NCBI GenBank assembly: GCA_025642075.2
Contig: JAODUO010000073.1
Location: forward strand, 81,001-145,000
Length of the DNA stretch: 64,000 nt
Source of the DNA: Ridgeia piscesae
Taxonomy: Eukaryota; Annelida; Polychaeta; Sabellida; Siboglinidae
Direction: 5' to 3'
This document shows, one piece after another, positions 12,070 to 22,781 of the stretch; within the stretch, counting starts at the first letter, position 1, and every line of letters starts with the position of its first letter. Below the pieces are notes generated by a model. It saw nothing but the letters and a program-made list of their open reading frames with translations. It ran no database searches and was not told the DNA's origin. Both the position numbers and the translations under genes were made by a program.

Positions 12070-13069
12070 TCCCATCGTGGAGAGCCTTCGAATAGTGTTT
12101 ACGACATATGATTCAAATGAACCTGTTTCTGTTTCGAAGATTAGTTCACTCTGAGTTGCTGTAGTTCACGTGTGTGTACGAATTAGTACTTGGCCACATG
12201 GAGAAGTGAACATGTGTAAACGATTAACTTCCAAGCGGTAACTGCATCATGGTTTAATGTTTCCTAGTTATTGTGGCTCCGATAAAACGAATCTCCAACG
12301 AGAATGAAGGGCAAGACGCAACTGTGGCCCGTCCTAAGTAGTAGATACAGCGTTGTAATTATAGCGACTTACCTATTCTATTTATTAAGATACGGGGATA
12401 TTGAATTTGGCAGCCGTTTTGAAAAATGGCCGTCGCCACCATATTCCCTTTTTTTTAATTCCACCTAGTAGAATGTTAAAGCCATATGTATATATTATTT
12501 AAATCAACAGGCAAACTTTCTTGAGTACGAAATGTCTACGGGTCTATAGGGCAGAACCCGGACTGTCTGGGTAAGCACTCAAAGCTGGGGTTTCCGTTTC
12601 GGCTGTTGGTAAGCTGAAAGCCGAGGTTAAACGTACCAGGTGGCGCCACAAGCACATAAAACGTATCTGATGACGACAGGGATTTTCTCTATGGCGTAGC
12701 ACAAGGGAACATTTATCAGATGACGGCATTACTGCATGAATGCAGTGCGTTAACACAGACGTGCCTACAACGTATTGTGCTGACGTCTTCATTAGTTAAT
12801 TGACTTGTTGATCCCCCGATGACCTGTGGTCGTGTGTCTTCTCGCGACTCTCTTCTGCGTCATGGTCGTTTCCTTGCCAGCGTACGAAAAAGCAAATATG
12901 GTTATGAAAGTTACTATATTCAAAATATGTACCCGCAAATATTGTATTTTTAAGGGAAACAGAAATAATATCTTGTCGGGCCTATTCATCATAACATACC
13001 GTTTGCACTGCAATGAAAATAACCGTAGAATAATCGTAGAATACGGCGCTTGAAAAAACCAGTATAGGA
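11237..13069. other. Intergenic unique DNA with small repeats
   Basis: It holds three exact copies of the 16-mer GCTCCTCTGGGCGTAG at about 11902-11950 and a (TA)n tract at 12034-12066. A + strand frame at 12826 begins with a signal-peptide-like hydrophobic stretch, but it is only 75 codons and resembles nothing known. No gene is called. Confidence 0.5.
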
Positions 13070-13146
13070 CATTATTCCGCCACGTTATAATTCCTACGTA
13101 AACATTATTCCGCCACGTTGTAATTCCTACGTAAACATTATTCGGA

Positions 13147-13215
<69 letters not shown>

Positions 13216-13228
13216 ATATATATAAAAA
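13070..13228 (-). mobile_element. Dispersed element: 33-bp repeat plus (TA)n, copy 1
   Basis: Two copies of a 33-bp unit (attattccgccacgtt...) are followed by TTCGGACACTATA and then about 75 bp of (TA)n. This is the reverse complement of the structure at 43817-44116, including the GTGTCCG junction between the TA tract and the repeat. Two copies with the same internal order at distant sites show that this is a dispersed element, not a chance tandem repeat. Confidence 0.75.
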
Positions 13229-14443
13229 TATATAGTAACTACATTTTCGAATTTTCCGATTTAGTTCATTAACAGACATTTCTGCGCGAAAACAAAAATA
13301 TAGTGCCATAAAATGATTGGTATGTACGTGTTCGAAATAAATGGTTTAAATTAAATGACAACGATTTGGTTTATAACCAACGAAAGCGTTTACTATGAAT
13401 GCAGCGCTTACTTAGTTTTTACTTTTGCCGAAAATATGGGCTATGGTCAATAATCAGGTCATTTTATAACGCTGGGTTAACAAGTACCGTTCAAACCACT
13501 TAAACTATAATCCACGAGTTACCGAAAGAGCAACAAATGTAGACAGCATCAGCGCTGATGTACTATAATATGCAATCACGTGACTATTCCATCTGTTTGA
13601 TAATCCGTTGATTTAATGTCTGTTTGGGCAAATATTAAGTGAGTAAAGAAGTTGTACCCAAACTACATAAATGATCACATAGCATAACGTAGTGGATAGT
13701 GTGTGATCGTGCTCTGTGACAAAATGAATTAAAAAAATTAAGCCAGGGGAACGCGAATTGAGGAGTCATTTTAAGACGTACCCATAGAAGTCGGAAGACG
13801 TTCAGTTAAACGTGTGTGTATATTGAAAGAGACAGCAAGGCTGACATACATAATTGTATCATACACGAGATGTAATATGTACATTAAAAATGCGAGATCT
13901 AGTACACTGTACAGTTGTCATGCGAAGTTTGACAACAACTGCTAGCGTTAAAATACCTACCAACTGTTATAACGCCGCGAATAACGTTCTGGATTCCAGA
14001 CAGAATATGTCATAAGTGATGACGTTTAGTAAGAAAACAAATTCTTCAATTACTCCACCTTATAGGCGTGGCCGAGTATGTGTGTGTCGGCAAAGTGCAC
14101 TTCCACTTTAGCAAACATTTGCTCTCTGTCAAGTTAACGATAACAAGCAGGATGCTCGCCAGGTTGAACATGCTTCGATCATCTGACAAATGACGTTCTT
14201 AGGACCACAGACAAGAAAAAAAGGACAGCAGATGATGCACAAATCGGTTTGTGCGCGATCGAGAAAGACGTATAAGATTCAACCCTCCTATGTACATCTG
14301 AGGCGCCAGTGCAGCGTTGTTCGCCAGGTTTGGTTTGCACTTGAACAGTTCAAGATCACAGCAACTTCTTGCCACGGTTACGAGAACCAGCGACAACCGC
14401 GGCATTTTCGGTACAACCCGAATGCCGCCATATTGGCGTTGCG
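13229..14443. other. Intergenic DNA, 3' flank of the K2P channel gene
   Basis: Unique AT-rich sequence downstream of the channel gene stop on the - strand, so it probably includes its 3' UTR. No exon is recognised. Confidence 0.45.
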
Positions 14444-14852
14444 CTACGCATCGTCTTCGCCTAACTTCCGGTTGAGTATGGCCAGCGGCCCCACCCCGCC
14501 CTCCAACCCGCCCCTGTCTCGTGAGGCCCCGTGAGCACTCCGCTGCGCCGTCTCATACAGTTGCTTCTGCATCATGGCCAGCGAGATTTTGTTACCCTGC
14601 AGGAAACCACGCATCGAGATCATTTCGCTCGAGCCTCGCCGACTACTATCGCTGTCGTACGTCGAGTCGGCATCATTCGCAGTCCTTCGCCCGTTGCCCG
14701 AGCCGGTCGCCTTGCCCCTCGTGTGGCCCGGCGTGATGGCGTTACGTCGCTGCTGGATGTGCTTCGGCCGTCGCTGCTGGCATTGACAGTCAAGTTTACC
14801 GATCATCCAGTTGAGTAGTTGCTTGATGACAATCGACGTGACGTTGAAGAGG
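14444..14852 (-). CDS. KCNK12/13: THIK-type two-pore K+ channel, last exon (end of M4 and C-tail)
   Basis: This exon follows the acceptor CCCCTTGCAG and opens with C, completing a serine split with the previous exon: AG+C. It reads LFNVTSIVIKQLLNWMIGKL, the end of M4 and the start of the cytoplasmic tail, then a Cys/Arg-rich part and RRNAITPG, then SSEMISMRGF, GNKISLAMMQKQL and GGVGPLAILNRKLGE before the stop at 14444-14446. Vertebrate KCNK12 and KCNK13 have the same landmarks in the same order: SLFNVISILIKQ, RRNxxxPG, GExISM, a K-x-SLALLQKQLSE-like stretch, and a final GGVGAxxIMNNRLAE-like stretch. The tail length (135 codons) also fits. This tail separates THIK channels from TREK, TASK and TWIK families. 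The exon is GC-rich compared with its flanks, and overlapping + strand open frames are shadows. Confidence 0.95.
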
Positions 14853-15754
14853 CTGCAAGGGGAAGATAACGAGTTAATCTCAGTATCGCTGCGTATCGGC
14901 GAGCTTGTGGGTCTTGTACTGCACATGATTGGTTTCATGCGTGAGAGGGTTGACGTAGGCTTTGTTTACGTCTTACATTGTTGGAACTACGCATGAGACG
15001 TCGGTTGTTTGGACTACATTCTTATGGATGCTGGTGTTGATCACGGGCAGGCAGCTTAGTTATGTTGCTGTTGAATATGAACTGGGTATGGTGGCTACCG
15101 AATGTACAACGATTTGTATTTCACTGGTATGCTAGGGCTGCTGTAAAGTAATGTATCGTCCGAGTAGCTGGAGTGGTTGTTAGACTTTGTGGAGTGTCGC
15201 ACTTCCATTTACACGGACAAAGGGACGGACGGGGAGATATTGAATTGATATTATATCAACCATATTTAATATATTATGTGAGGATAAAGAACATATATAT
15301 CATGAGTATTATTCTATGAATTATACCCGGATTGATTAAATCCCACATGCTTTCATTTACGGCAAGATAACAGATGAAAACTGCAAATAATTCACTATCC
15401 CATTGAACGGAATGGTAGTGGTTTATACAACTATGGAGCCAGGGAGATCGCGGCTGCGACGTGGGTGGTCTAGTGCTGACGCGCAGGAACATGTACTAGC
15501 CATGAGTTTGTTTTGGATATTTATATAGAGTTAGCACTGACGATCAGCTGGGTTTGAATAGTGGCGTAATATAATGTATATCATTTGTGTGACACTTCTT
15601 GAGACGACAGCAGTCCCCTTTACTAAAGCAGGCGTTCCTAGTTTAGGACACAAAGAAATCCCACTATAACCCATCGAACGTAGGGGCAGCAAACGAAACC
15701 CACGACTGCTACAGGAGGTCACGACTGTCGACTACGTGGACAATGGACACACAC
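14853..15754 (-). other. Intron of the K2P channel gene (phase 2)
   Basis: Bounded by donor CTACAG|GTGTGT and acceptor CCTTGCAG| on the - strand. It splits the serine codon of IY-S-LFNV as AG|C. It contains unique sequence and no recognised repeat. Confidence 0.9.
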
Positions 15755-16035
15755 CTGTAGATGCAGGAGCAGCCGACGACGAGGAAGAGGAAGTTGCCGA
15801 AGCGATACAGGTAGGCGTTCTCGTAGTCGGCCCGCTGACTGACGACATAGTCGCCGAATCCGATGGTTGAGAAGGCGACGAAACAGAAGTAGATGCTCTC
15901 GAAGTACGTCCACCCCTCCATCGGCTGATACATGGCCGAGGCACAGCAGGCGATGACGACGGCGCCAAGAAAGAGGATCAACATCACCCAGTAGACGGAC
16001 GGCTTCCACGAGTCGAGGTTGTCGTCGTCCGACCC
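15755..16035 (-). CDS. KCNK12/13: THIK-type two-pore K+ channel, M3-P2-M4 exon
   Basis: A 281-nt exon starts in phase 0 after the acceptor CACTTTCAG and ends in phase 2 at CTACAG|GTGTGT. It encodes GSDDDNLDSWKPSVYWVML, then M3 (VMLILFLGAVVIACCASAMY), the second pore helix EGWTYFESIYFCFVAFS, the selectivity filter TIGFGD, a short YVVSQ link, and most of M4 (YRFGNFLFLVVGCSCIY). SWKPSVYxVMLIL, CCASAMYxxxEGW and LYRFxNFxF are near-identical to vertebrate THIK channels. TIGFG is the potassium filter of the second pore domain. All pore residues are intact, so there is no sign of a pseudogene. Confidence 0.97.
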
Positions 16036-16175
16036 CTGAAAGTGAAAGCAAACACGTTCTGCGATCAGCCGAAACGACAAGAGCGTTGGTGGGAAACGTC
16101 AAAGAGTCGACAAGTCTACGCACTGAAAGCAAATGAGCGACAATCAAACAACGAGTTGCGTCGCTCAAACAACGA

Positions 16176-16312
16176 GTCGCGTCGCGTCGCGTCGCGTCGC
16201 GTCGCGTCGCGTCGCGTCGCGTCGCGTCGCGTCGCGTCGCGTCGCGTCGCGTCGCGTCGCGTCGCGTCGCGTCGCGTCGCGTCGCGTCGCGTCGCGTCGC
16301 GTCGCGTCGCGT
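16176..16312. repeat. (GTCGC)n pentanucleotide array, about 27 copies
   Basis: An almost perfect run of GTCGC, followed by GTTACGTCCC. Each 5-bp unit carries two CpG dinucleotides, so about 137 bp holds more than 50 CpGs. It sits about 140 bp upstream of the M3-P2 exon acceptor, in the intron, and is transcribed as GCGAC repeats. Arg/Ala/Thr-rich open frames over it are artefacts. Confidence 0.97.
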
Positions 16313-16934
16313 TACGTCCCATCACTCCACAGATGCACAACTTCAACGAGTCGACATTGCCGCCACCATATGCCTGAAAGTTGGTATTACCAACGACACA
16401 TGATTTCGACTAATCACACATTAAAGGAGCTCGTCTGCCAAAAATTTGCAGGGCAGTATTTTGTAAAGGGAAGTCAGCTGAGTGGATGTGGGGAAGTTAA
16501 ACATCAAATGCTATTTCGGTTTATTCTGCTCACCTCGGCATTATTGACAATCAATTTTGTTTTGAAACTGGATGTCTTGTTTGCCATTTGAACGTGTTGC
16601 AGGCGGAATCTTTTAAATTGGAAACATTGTTCGACCTTAATAAAGTAACTAAGCATAAATTGGCAGCCAGTAAACCTTCAACATACACGTTGTAGTCATA
16701 AGAACGCAATATTAAATTTAAAAAGTAAAACCTGTAGTTTATGTGGCAAGGCAAGAGGACGCCCAAGGTTGAATCAAGTCGTCAAGGAGACACCATGGAC
16801 ACGACACATTCCACCCACCAGAGCCTTTCGGCCGCACCTGATCTTCAACTTTTTCTCCGCAACACAAAAGTAATAAAAACAATTGGAAAAATTAAAGATA
16901 AATTGTTTATGCTAAATTGTACCCTTTCGTGTGT

Positions 16935-17093
16935 ACTGAATTGACGGAGCGTCTACACTGAGCTGATGGTGACGCTTCAGGTTGCTAACTGAATTGACGG
17001 AGCGTCTACACTAAGCTGATGGTGACGCTTCAGGTTGCTAACTGAATTGACGGAGCGTCTACACTAAGCTGATGGTGACGCTTCAGGTTGCTA
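16935..17093. repeat. 53-bp tandem repeat, 3 copies
   Basis: Three nearly identical 53-bp units start ACTGAATTGACGGAGCGTCT at 16935, 16988 and 17041. Soon after, at about 17147-17187, a 14-bp unit (ttatcttcacaagt) is also repeated about three times. Confidence 0.92.
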
Positions 17094-17464
17094 CGCTGCA
17101 GTTCACATTCTGAGATGGATCTCGTTCATTTTTTCTTTCCCTCTTTCTTCACAAGTTATCTTCACAGGTTATCTTCACAAGTTATCTGATGCGAATCCAG
17201 CGCGTTACTTGACTTCTTTGCTTGTATGAACCGCATCTGTATCTTCTGTTGCGATATGAATAATTTACACCTAATGTCGCGTGAAGTTCGACGGCCATGT
17301 GGTCTATTTACACGAGCAAGGGATTTAGTTCAAGTTACACGATTACGAATAAAATTAGACAAGGGAACATGGGCAGTTGTTTTGAAAGGTCAGTGATTAG
17401 TGGAGCAGTTAGGCCCATTTGAGCGGCGGTAGGTGGTCGCGACCGTAGGCGTAAGATGAACTTC

Positions 17465-18047
17465 CTGTTGCTAAAACCATCGCAACAGCTCTAGTAAGCA
17501 GCAGTCTTGACTACTGCAATTCGCTCCTTTACAATATTGCGTGTCCAAAACCGTTTGGCAAAGGTTGTCACGTGTTCTTGTTTTTTCTCTCAGTGCCGCT
17601 TCTGAAATCATTGCATTGGCTCCCGGTGCACTGGCGCATTCTCTTCCAGATGTGTACAACAGCCTGTCAAGTCCTCTCATCGACGCAACCAGCTTATCTG
17701 AATTCGATGCTCACTCCAGCTAGAAATCCCAGACAGCTACGCTCAACCAGTAGTAACCCTCTTTACATTCATCGGGTGAAAACAAAAGCTGGAACCTGAG
17801 CTTTCTCGGTTGCCGCACCAATTGTGTGGAATTTGCTTCCTACCAGTGTTAAATCAGAAGGTAATATAGTTTCATTCCGCCAACGCCTAAAAACCTATCT
17901 CTTTAATGCTGCCTATCCTCCTTAGCCTCCTAGCTTCTTCATCCATCCGTCGACAACTCGCGCATTGTTTCACGATTACGAGATTGCTTAATCCATTGGT
18001 TTTGTCGCGCCACTGAGCTTGATCTTCGAGGATATTGGCGCATAAGT
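17465..18047 (+). mobile_element. CR1/L2-like LINE fragment with 3' tail
   Basis: The + strand translation reads AKTIATALVSSSLDYCNSLL from about 17468. After a frameshift it reads LHWLPVHWRILFQM, then TSSNPLYIHRVKTKAGT, a stop, and AFSVAAPIVWNLLPTSVK and SFRQRLKTYLF with a stop at 17933-17935. LDYCNSLLYG, LHWLPVxxRIxFK, AFSVAAPxxWNxLP and FKxxLKTxLF are the successive landmarks of the RT C-terminal region in CR1/L2-type elements. About 110 bp of 3' UTR follows, then an (ATT)n tail, as expected for L2-like 3' ends. The copy is 5'-truncated and frameshifted, inserted antisense within the K2P intron. Confidence 0.88.
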
Positions 18048-18209
<162 letters not shown>

Positions 18210-18318
18210 GTAGTTATCTTCGAAATACCAGGACTATGACCCATATGTTCGGAATATGACTTATAAGTTTATACTTTATGTATTTATTTAAAAAAAATCT
18301 TTTTATGTTTACGAGTAC

Positions 18319-18375
18319 GTGTGTGTGTGCGTGCGCGCCCTTGTGTGCGTGCGTGCGTGCGTGCGCGCGCGCGTG
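18319..18375. repeat. (GTGC)/(GCGT)-type alternating purine-pyrimidine tract
   Basis: About 57 bp of GTGTGTGCGTGCGCGC-type sequence, favourable to left-handed Z-DNA. It lies less than 60 bp from the K2P donor site at 18427-18432. Confidence 0.9.
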
Positions 18376-18432
18376 TAGGTACATGTGATTGCGAGCGTGC
18401 ATGCGTGTGCGCATGCTCATTCGTTAACCCAC

Positions 18433-18641
18433 CTGGGAACCTCGGCGCTCGCCGCCGTTGGACATTAACCCTTTGCGCCGCAAGTCGCGCTCGTGGATGT
18501 ATCGCAGGATGTAGGCGAGGAATGTGATGATGCGCTCCAGGAAGAGGTTGAAGAAGAGGAAGCCGCCTGCGCAGCCGATGAAGCCGTACATGATGAGGGC
18601 CACCTTGCCCGGCGTCGTGCGGGGAGTCGTCATGCCGAAGC
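18433..18641 (-). CDS. KCNK12/13: THIK-type two-pore K+ channel, P1 filter-M2 exon
   Basis: A 209-nt exon follows the acceptor GTTGTCACTACAG. Its first two bases (GC) complete the first glycine of the P1 filter, so the intron is phase 1 within the G-F-G codons, the well-known conserved K2P intron position. It reads GFGMTTPRTTPGKVALIMYG, then M2 (FIGCAGGFLFFNLFLERIIT, FLAYILRYIHERDLRRKG) and ends SNGGERRGSQ in phase 0 before GTGGGT. GFGMTTP in place of the usual GYGxxxP, and FFNLFLERxIT, identify the THIK subfamily. The preceding exon with the N-terminus, M1, cap and pore helix 1 was not found on the - strand to the right, so the gene is partial in this window. Vertebrate THIK-1 gives a background, halothane-inhibited K+ conductance; the same role here is inferred. 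Confidence 0.96.
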
Positions 18642-18699
18642 CTGTAGTGACAACAACGACAAGACGTGAGGCACTCGGTCCGAATACGTCACACTGTGA

Positions 18700-18965
18700 C
18701 GTCACATGTGACACCACTAAAACAGTTGCGTTAGTTGCGAAACGATCAACAACTTTGTTGCATTAGCCGTGGCGTAATTAACAATGTAGACTTATTTACA
18801 ACACTGCATTAGCCGTGGCGTCATTAGCAATACAGTTACATTTTATAATAGAATTATTAACAACTCAGTTGCATTTTTATGACAGAATTACCAACACGGT
18901 TGCACTAGTATGACACAATCAACACCACAGTTGCATTATTGGGACAGAGTCATCAACACAGTTGC
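18700..18965. repeat. Degenerate ~31-33-bp repeats related to the CRE array
   Basis: Diverged units such as gttgcattagccgtggcgtcattagcaata recur with spacing of roughly 30-45 bp. They share tgcattag...gtgac/gtggcgtcattaacaacaca with the homogeneous array at 20356. They start just upstream of the P1-M2 exon (transcription direction -). They look like old, mutated members of the same satellite. Confidence 0.75.
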
Positions 18966-20204
18966 ACCAGTGCCATAGACAGAAGTCCTGTGACAAATTC
19001 GTGAACTTCTCACACCTCAGGCTCCCACAAACTTCTTTCATACCTTACACCCCTCCATTTCTGCTTGAACCACCCACGGGTTGCCCCTGATTACATCACC
19101 AAGCAAAGTGACAACTGTATTAATATGCAGAAATGCACAGACTGACAGCTGTCATAATTTGACTGCTCTGATGTCACGCTACACAAACACATTATTTCTA
19201 CTCACTTCACACTACATATGTGCTCACAGAAATTGAGACAACCTGCACAATGCTGTTTGTGTAGGGTGCTCTTTGGTCGCTCGGGTAATGGCGGACGAAC
19301 ACCTTATTGCTTATTGCTAACTGAATCGGACTCCTGTCAAACGTGTTCATCGTTCGAGAAACATCAAAACCCATTCTTGTACCACCTTCAAGGCGCCTAT
19401 GGGAGCGTGGAGGATAAGGCTGGCGTTGTAAAGCGACGCGTCAGCTGTAGTCAATCAGTCTCTAGGTTGTATTTCAAGGAAACAGCTTTTAAGTACACAA
19501 CGGAATCGCAATTCAAGCTCCTGACGCGCGCTGCCATTTCCCGTTGGGTTTGGCGAGTCGCGGCTGCGTGAACTCTCGCGCAATAAATCCGGGTACTCGC
19601 GTGTGTCGTAAAACGCAAGATAACTGTTTAATTATGTGAACGTTGATTGCTTTATTCTTCCAATCTTGATTGTCCGCTCTGATATGTCATGTCGCTCCTG
19701 TAGTTGCCTGTCAGCCGCCTCCGCCTGCTAGACGCGAACAGATACGTCAACATCGGTATTTCCCAGGAGCCGAGTGGACAGTTTACGAGTTCCCGACGTC
19801 GAGTTACCAGCCGTGATATAATAAAACTTAACGGCATTCATTCTCCAGATATCTATCGGCGAAACAATTTCACGATTGACATGTTTGTAATCTTTGTTTG
19901 AGGCAAACGATGGGAATAGTAGATGAAACTTTACGATACTTTGCACAAATTCCTGAATGGGTTGTGTCTAAGCGACCACGCTTTTGTGTGTGAATATTTT
20001 ACGAAAGCATCTAAACGCACGACGACACTCGCCCAGTTGGGCTGTGTCTAAGTTTGTTATTTCTTCGCGTAGCTCAGCGAGATGTCATCACCAGCGATTT
20101 TACTTGGAATTCAGCGAGATAGCGCAAGTCTTGACTCTGGCTTGAAGTCAATGACTTCAGGCTCGACATGCCAAAGTGTAAATTGTAAATTAACATAGGT
20201 AGTT
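18966..20204. other. Unique DNA between two parts of the 31-bp satellite
   Basis: No exon is recognised. A + strand open frame of 117 codons (19218-19571) matches no known family. This region would be first-intron or 5'-flank sequence of the channel gene. Confidence 0.45.
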
Positions 20205-20355
20205 GGACCAGTTGTACAATATTACCACTACAGTTGCACTTGTTGTAAGATACTTAATTAATAACACAGTTGCATTGGTTGCGACACAAGTACTAACACA
20301 CTTGCGCTACCGTTAGATGTGACACAACTAATTAACGCAACAGCTGCAATTGTAG
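20205..20355. repeat. Degenerate left edge of the 31-bp array
   Basis: Four or five diverged units (acagttgcacttgttgtaag, acagttgcattggttgcgac, acagctgcaattgtagtgac) grade into the homogeneous array. Most lack a perfect CRE. Confidence 0.8.
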
Positions 20356-21930
20356 TGACGCCATTAACAACACAGTGTATTAGTTGTGACGCCATTAACA
20401 ACACAGTGTATTAGTTGTGACGTCATTAACAACACAGTGTATTAGTTGTGACGTCATTAACAACACAGTGTATTAGTTGTGACGTCATTAACAACACAGT
20501 GTATTAGTTGTGACGTCATTAACAACACAGTGTATTAGTTGTGACGTCATTAACAACACAGTGTATTAGTTGTGACGTCATTAACAACACAGTGTATTAG
20601 TTGTGACGTCATTAGCAACACAGTGTATTAGTTGTGACGTCATTAACAACACAGTGTATTAGTTGTGACGTCATTAGCAACACAGTGTATTAGTTGTGAC
20701 GCCATTAACAACACAGTGTATTAGTTGTGACGTCATTAGCAACACAGTGTATTAGTTGTGACGTCATTAGCAACACAGTGTATTAGTTGTGACGTCATTA
20801 GCAACACAGTGTATTAGTTGTGACGTCATTAACAACACAGTGTATTAGTTGTGACGTCATTAGCAACACAGTGTATTAGTTGTGACGCCATTAACAACAC
20901 AGTGTATTCGTTGTGACGTCATTAACAACACAGTGTATTAGTTGTGACGTCATTAGCAACACAGTGTATTAGTTGTGACGTCATTAGCAACACAGTGTAT
21001 TAGTTGTGACGTCATTAGCAACACAGTGTATTAGTTGTGACGTCATTAACAACACAGTGTATTAGTTGTGACGTCATTAACAACACAGTGTATTAGTTGT
21101 GACGCCATTAACAACACAGTGTATTCGTTGTGACGCCATTAACAACACGGTGTATTAGTTGTGACGCCATTAACAACACAGTGTATTAGTTGTGACGTCA
21201 TTAACAACACGGTGTATTAGTTGTGACGCCATTAACAACACGGTGTATTAGTTGTGACGCCATTAACAACACAGTGTATTAGTTGTGACGTCATTAACAA
21301 CACAGTGTATTAGTTGTGACGTCATTAACAACACAGTGTATTAGTTGTGACGTCATTAACAACACAGTGTATTCGTTGTGACGTCATTAACAACACAGTG
21401 TATTAGTTGTGACGTCATTAACAACACAGTGTATTCGTTGTGACGTCATTAACAACACAGTGTATTAGTTGTGACGTCATTAACAACACAGTGTATTCGT
21501 TGTGACGTCATTAACAACACAGTGTATTAGTTGTGACGTCATTAACAACACAGTGTATTAGTTGTGACGTCATTAACAACACAGTGTATTAGTTGTGACG
21601 TCATTAACAACACAGTGTATTAGTTGTGACGTCATTAACAACACAGTGTATTAGTTGTGACGTCATTAACAACACAGTGTATTCGTTGTGACGTCATTAA
21701 CAACACAGTGTATTCGTTGTGACGTCATTAACAACACAGTGTATTCGTTGTGACGTCATTAACAACACAGTGTATTAGTTGTGACGTCATTAACAACACA
21801 GTGTATTAGTTGTGACGTCATTAACAACACAGTGTATTAGTTGTGACGTCATTAACAACACAGTGTATTAGTTGTGACGTCATTAACAACACAGTGTATT
21901 CGTTGTGACGTCATTAACAACACGGTGTTT
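20356..21930. repeat. 31-bp array, 51 copies, with CRE palindrome TGACGTCA in most units
   Basis: The unit TGACGTCATTAACAACACAG plus TGTATTAGTTG repeats 51 times at exactly 31 bp without indels (first TGACG at 20356, last at 21906). About forty units carry TGACGTCA, the palindromic cAMP-response element bound by CREB/ATF bZIP factors; about nine carry TGACGCCA. Other variants are tagcaac, attcgtt and acggtgt, and some are shared by adjacent blocks of units, as expected from unequal exchange. The array lies upstream of the known exons of the K2P gene. Whether it acts as an enhancer cannot be told from sequence. Confidence 0.96.
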
Positions 21931-22149
21931 GTGAGTAATCGAACACCTGGCTTCAAATCAATGCCTTCAAGCCACAATCAACATTTGATTGATCTCTCAG
22001 AAATCGTCGTGATGGTGGCGCCTTCTGCAGATCTGACCACCACTCAATTAAGTCAGGCAGGAGCAAGACCCTCTAGTAAGGCACTGCTGGTCAAAATGAC
22101 ATGTTTAAATAACGCTAAATAAAAGGTAAGGTAGATTATTCTCCAACAC

Positions 22150-22375
22150 CGTATCCTATCTCCAGCATTGTCTAGTAAGCTTTACATTTGACTCCCTGAC
22201 AGACCAGTTCAATCGAACACCGTCTCGACTTCTCTGGGAAGCATCCAGCCACGCTGCATTTAATGCGCGAAGACCATTAATACAAAAATGTCCACCGCTG
22301 TCTATAGCCAAGTACTCATTCACCCGGGAGCTCTTGGTCGAGAGTCCGAAGCTCGCACCACTGCGCTACTAGAAA
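22150..22375 (-). mobile_element. tRNA-derived SINE, degraded copy (minus orientation)
   Basis: It shares with the better copy at 24360-24608 the blocks ctttaca-tt-actccctgacagacc, ccaccgctgtctatagccaagtactcatt and gtcgagagtccgaagctc, in the same order and orientation, but lacks the intact B box. There is an insertion or extra sequence of about 60 bp in the middle. Confidence 0.7.
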
Positions 22376-22571
22376 TAACTGTAACTATTTTCTTCTGAAA
22401 TACACCGACAACTACTAGACTAGAAACCAGTTGTCCAGTGATGCGACTGATTTGAACATGGGAAGAAACGACCAAAGGTGGTTAACAGTAGGAGATGTAT
22501 GTGGAATTCTCACAATTGGTGTATTGATTTATTGACTGTGGCAACAATGTCGTTGTTTTGCGTATTACTTT

Positions 22572-22692
22572 TAGAGCGCAGTGACACAATGGTTAGAACA
22601 TCAGACTCTCAGTTGAAGGAATTCGGACAATTTCCTCCACTCTGCATTGCTCCAGTTCACTCAGCTTTTAGAATGAGGACCTGACTAAAGCT
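22572..22692 (+). mobile_element. tRNA-derived SINE, partial copy (plus orientation)
   Basis: It starts gcgcagtgacacaatggtta (box-A-like), then cagactctcagttgaagg. It continues with cactctgcattgctccagtt and cactcag...gaatgaggacctg, which match the reverse complement of the SINE body at about 24455-24515. The copy is truncated at the 3' side and abuts the 15-bp minisatellite. Confidence 0.7.
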
Positions 22693-22781
22693 AATGGTGG
22701 ATATGTCTGTACACAGTCTTTGCGCATTAATTGCAGCGAAGCTGAACGCTTCTAAGACACATCTAGACGGTGTTCGATCGA

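Noticed and set aside
12826..13053. 75-codon + strand frame starting with a signal-peptide-like MVVCLLATLFCVMVVSLPAY.
   Set aside because: Short, no family match, no upstream promoter or splice context; one hydrophobic run is not enough.
14190..14818. Several + strand frames over the K2P last exon.
   Set aside because: They are antisense shadows of a well-supported - strand exon.
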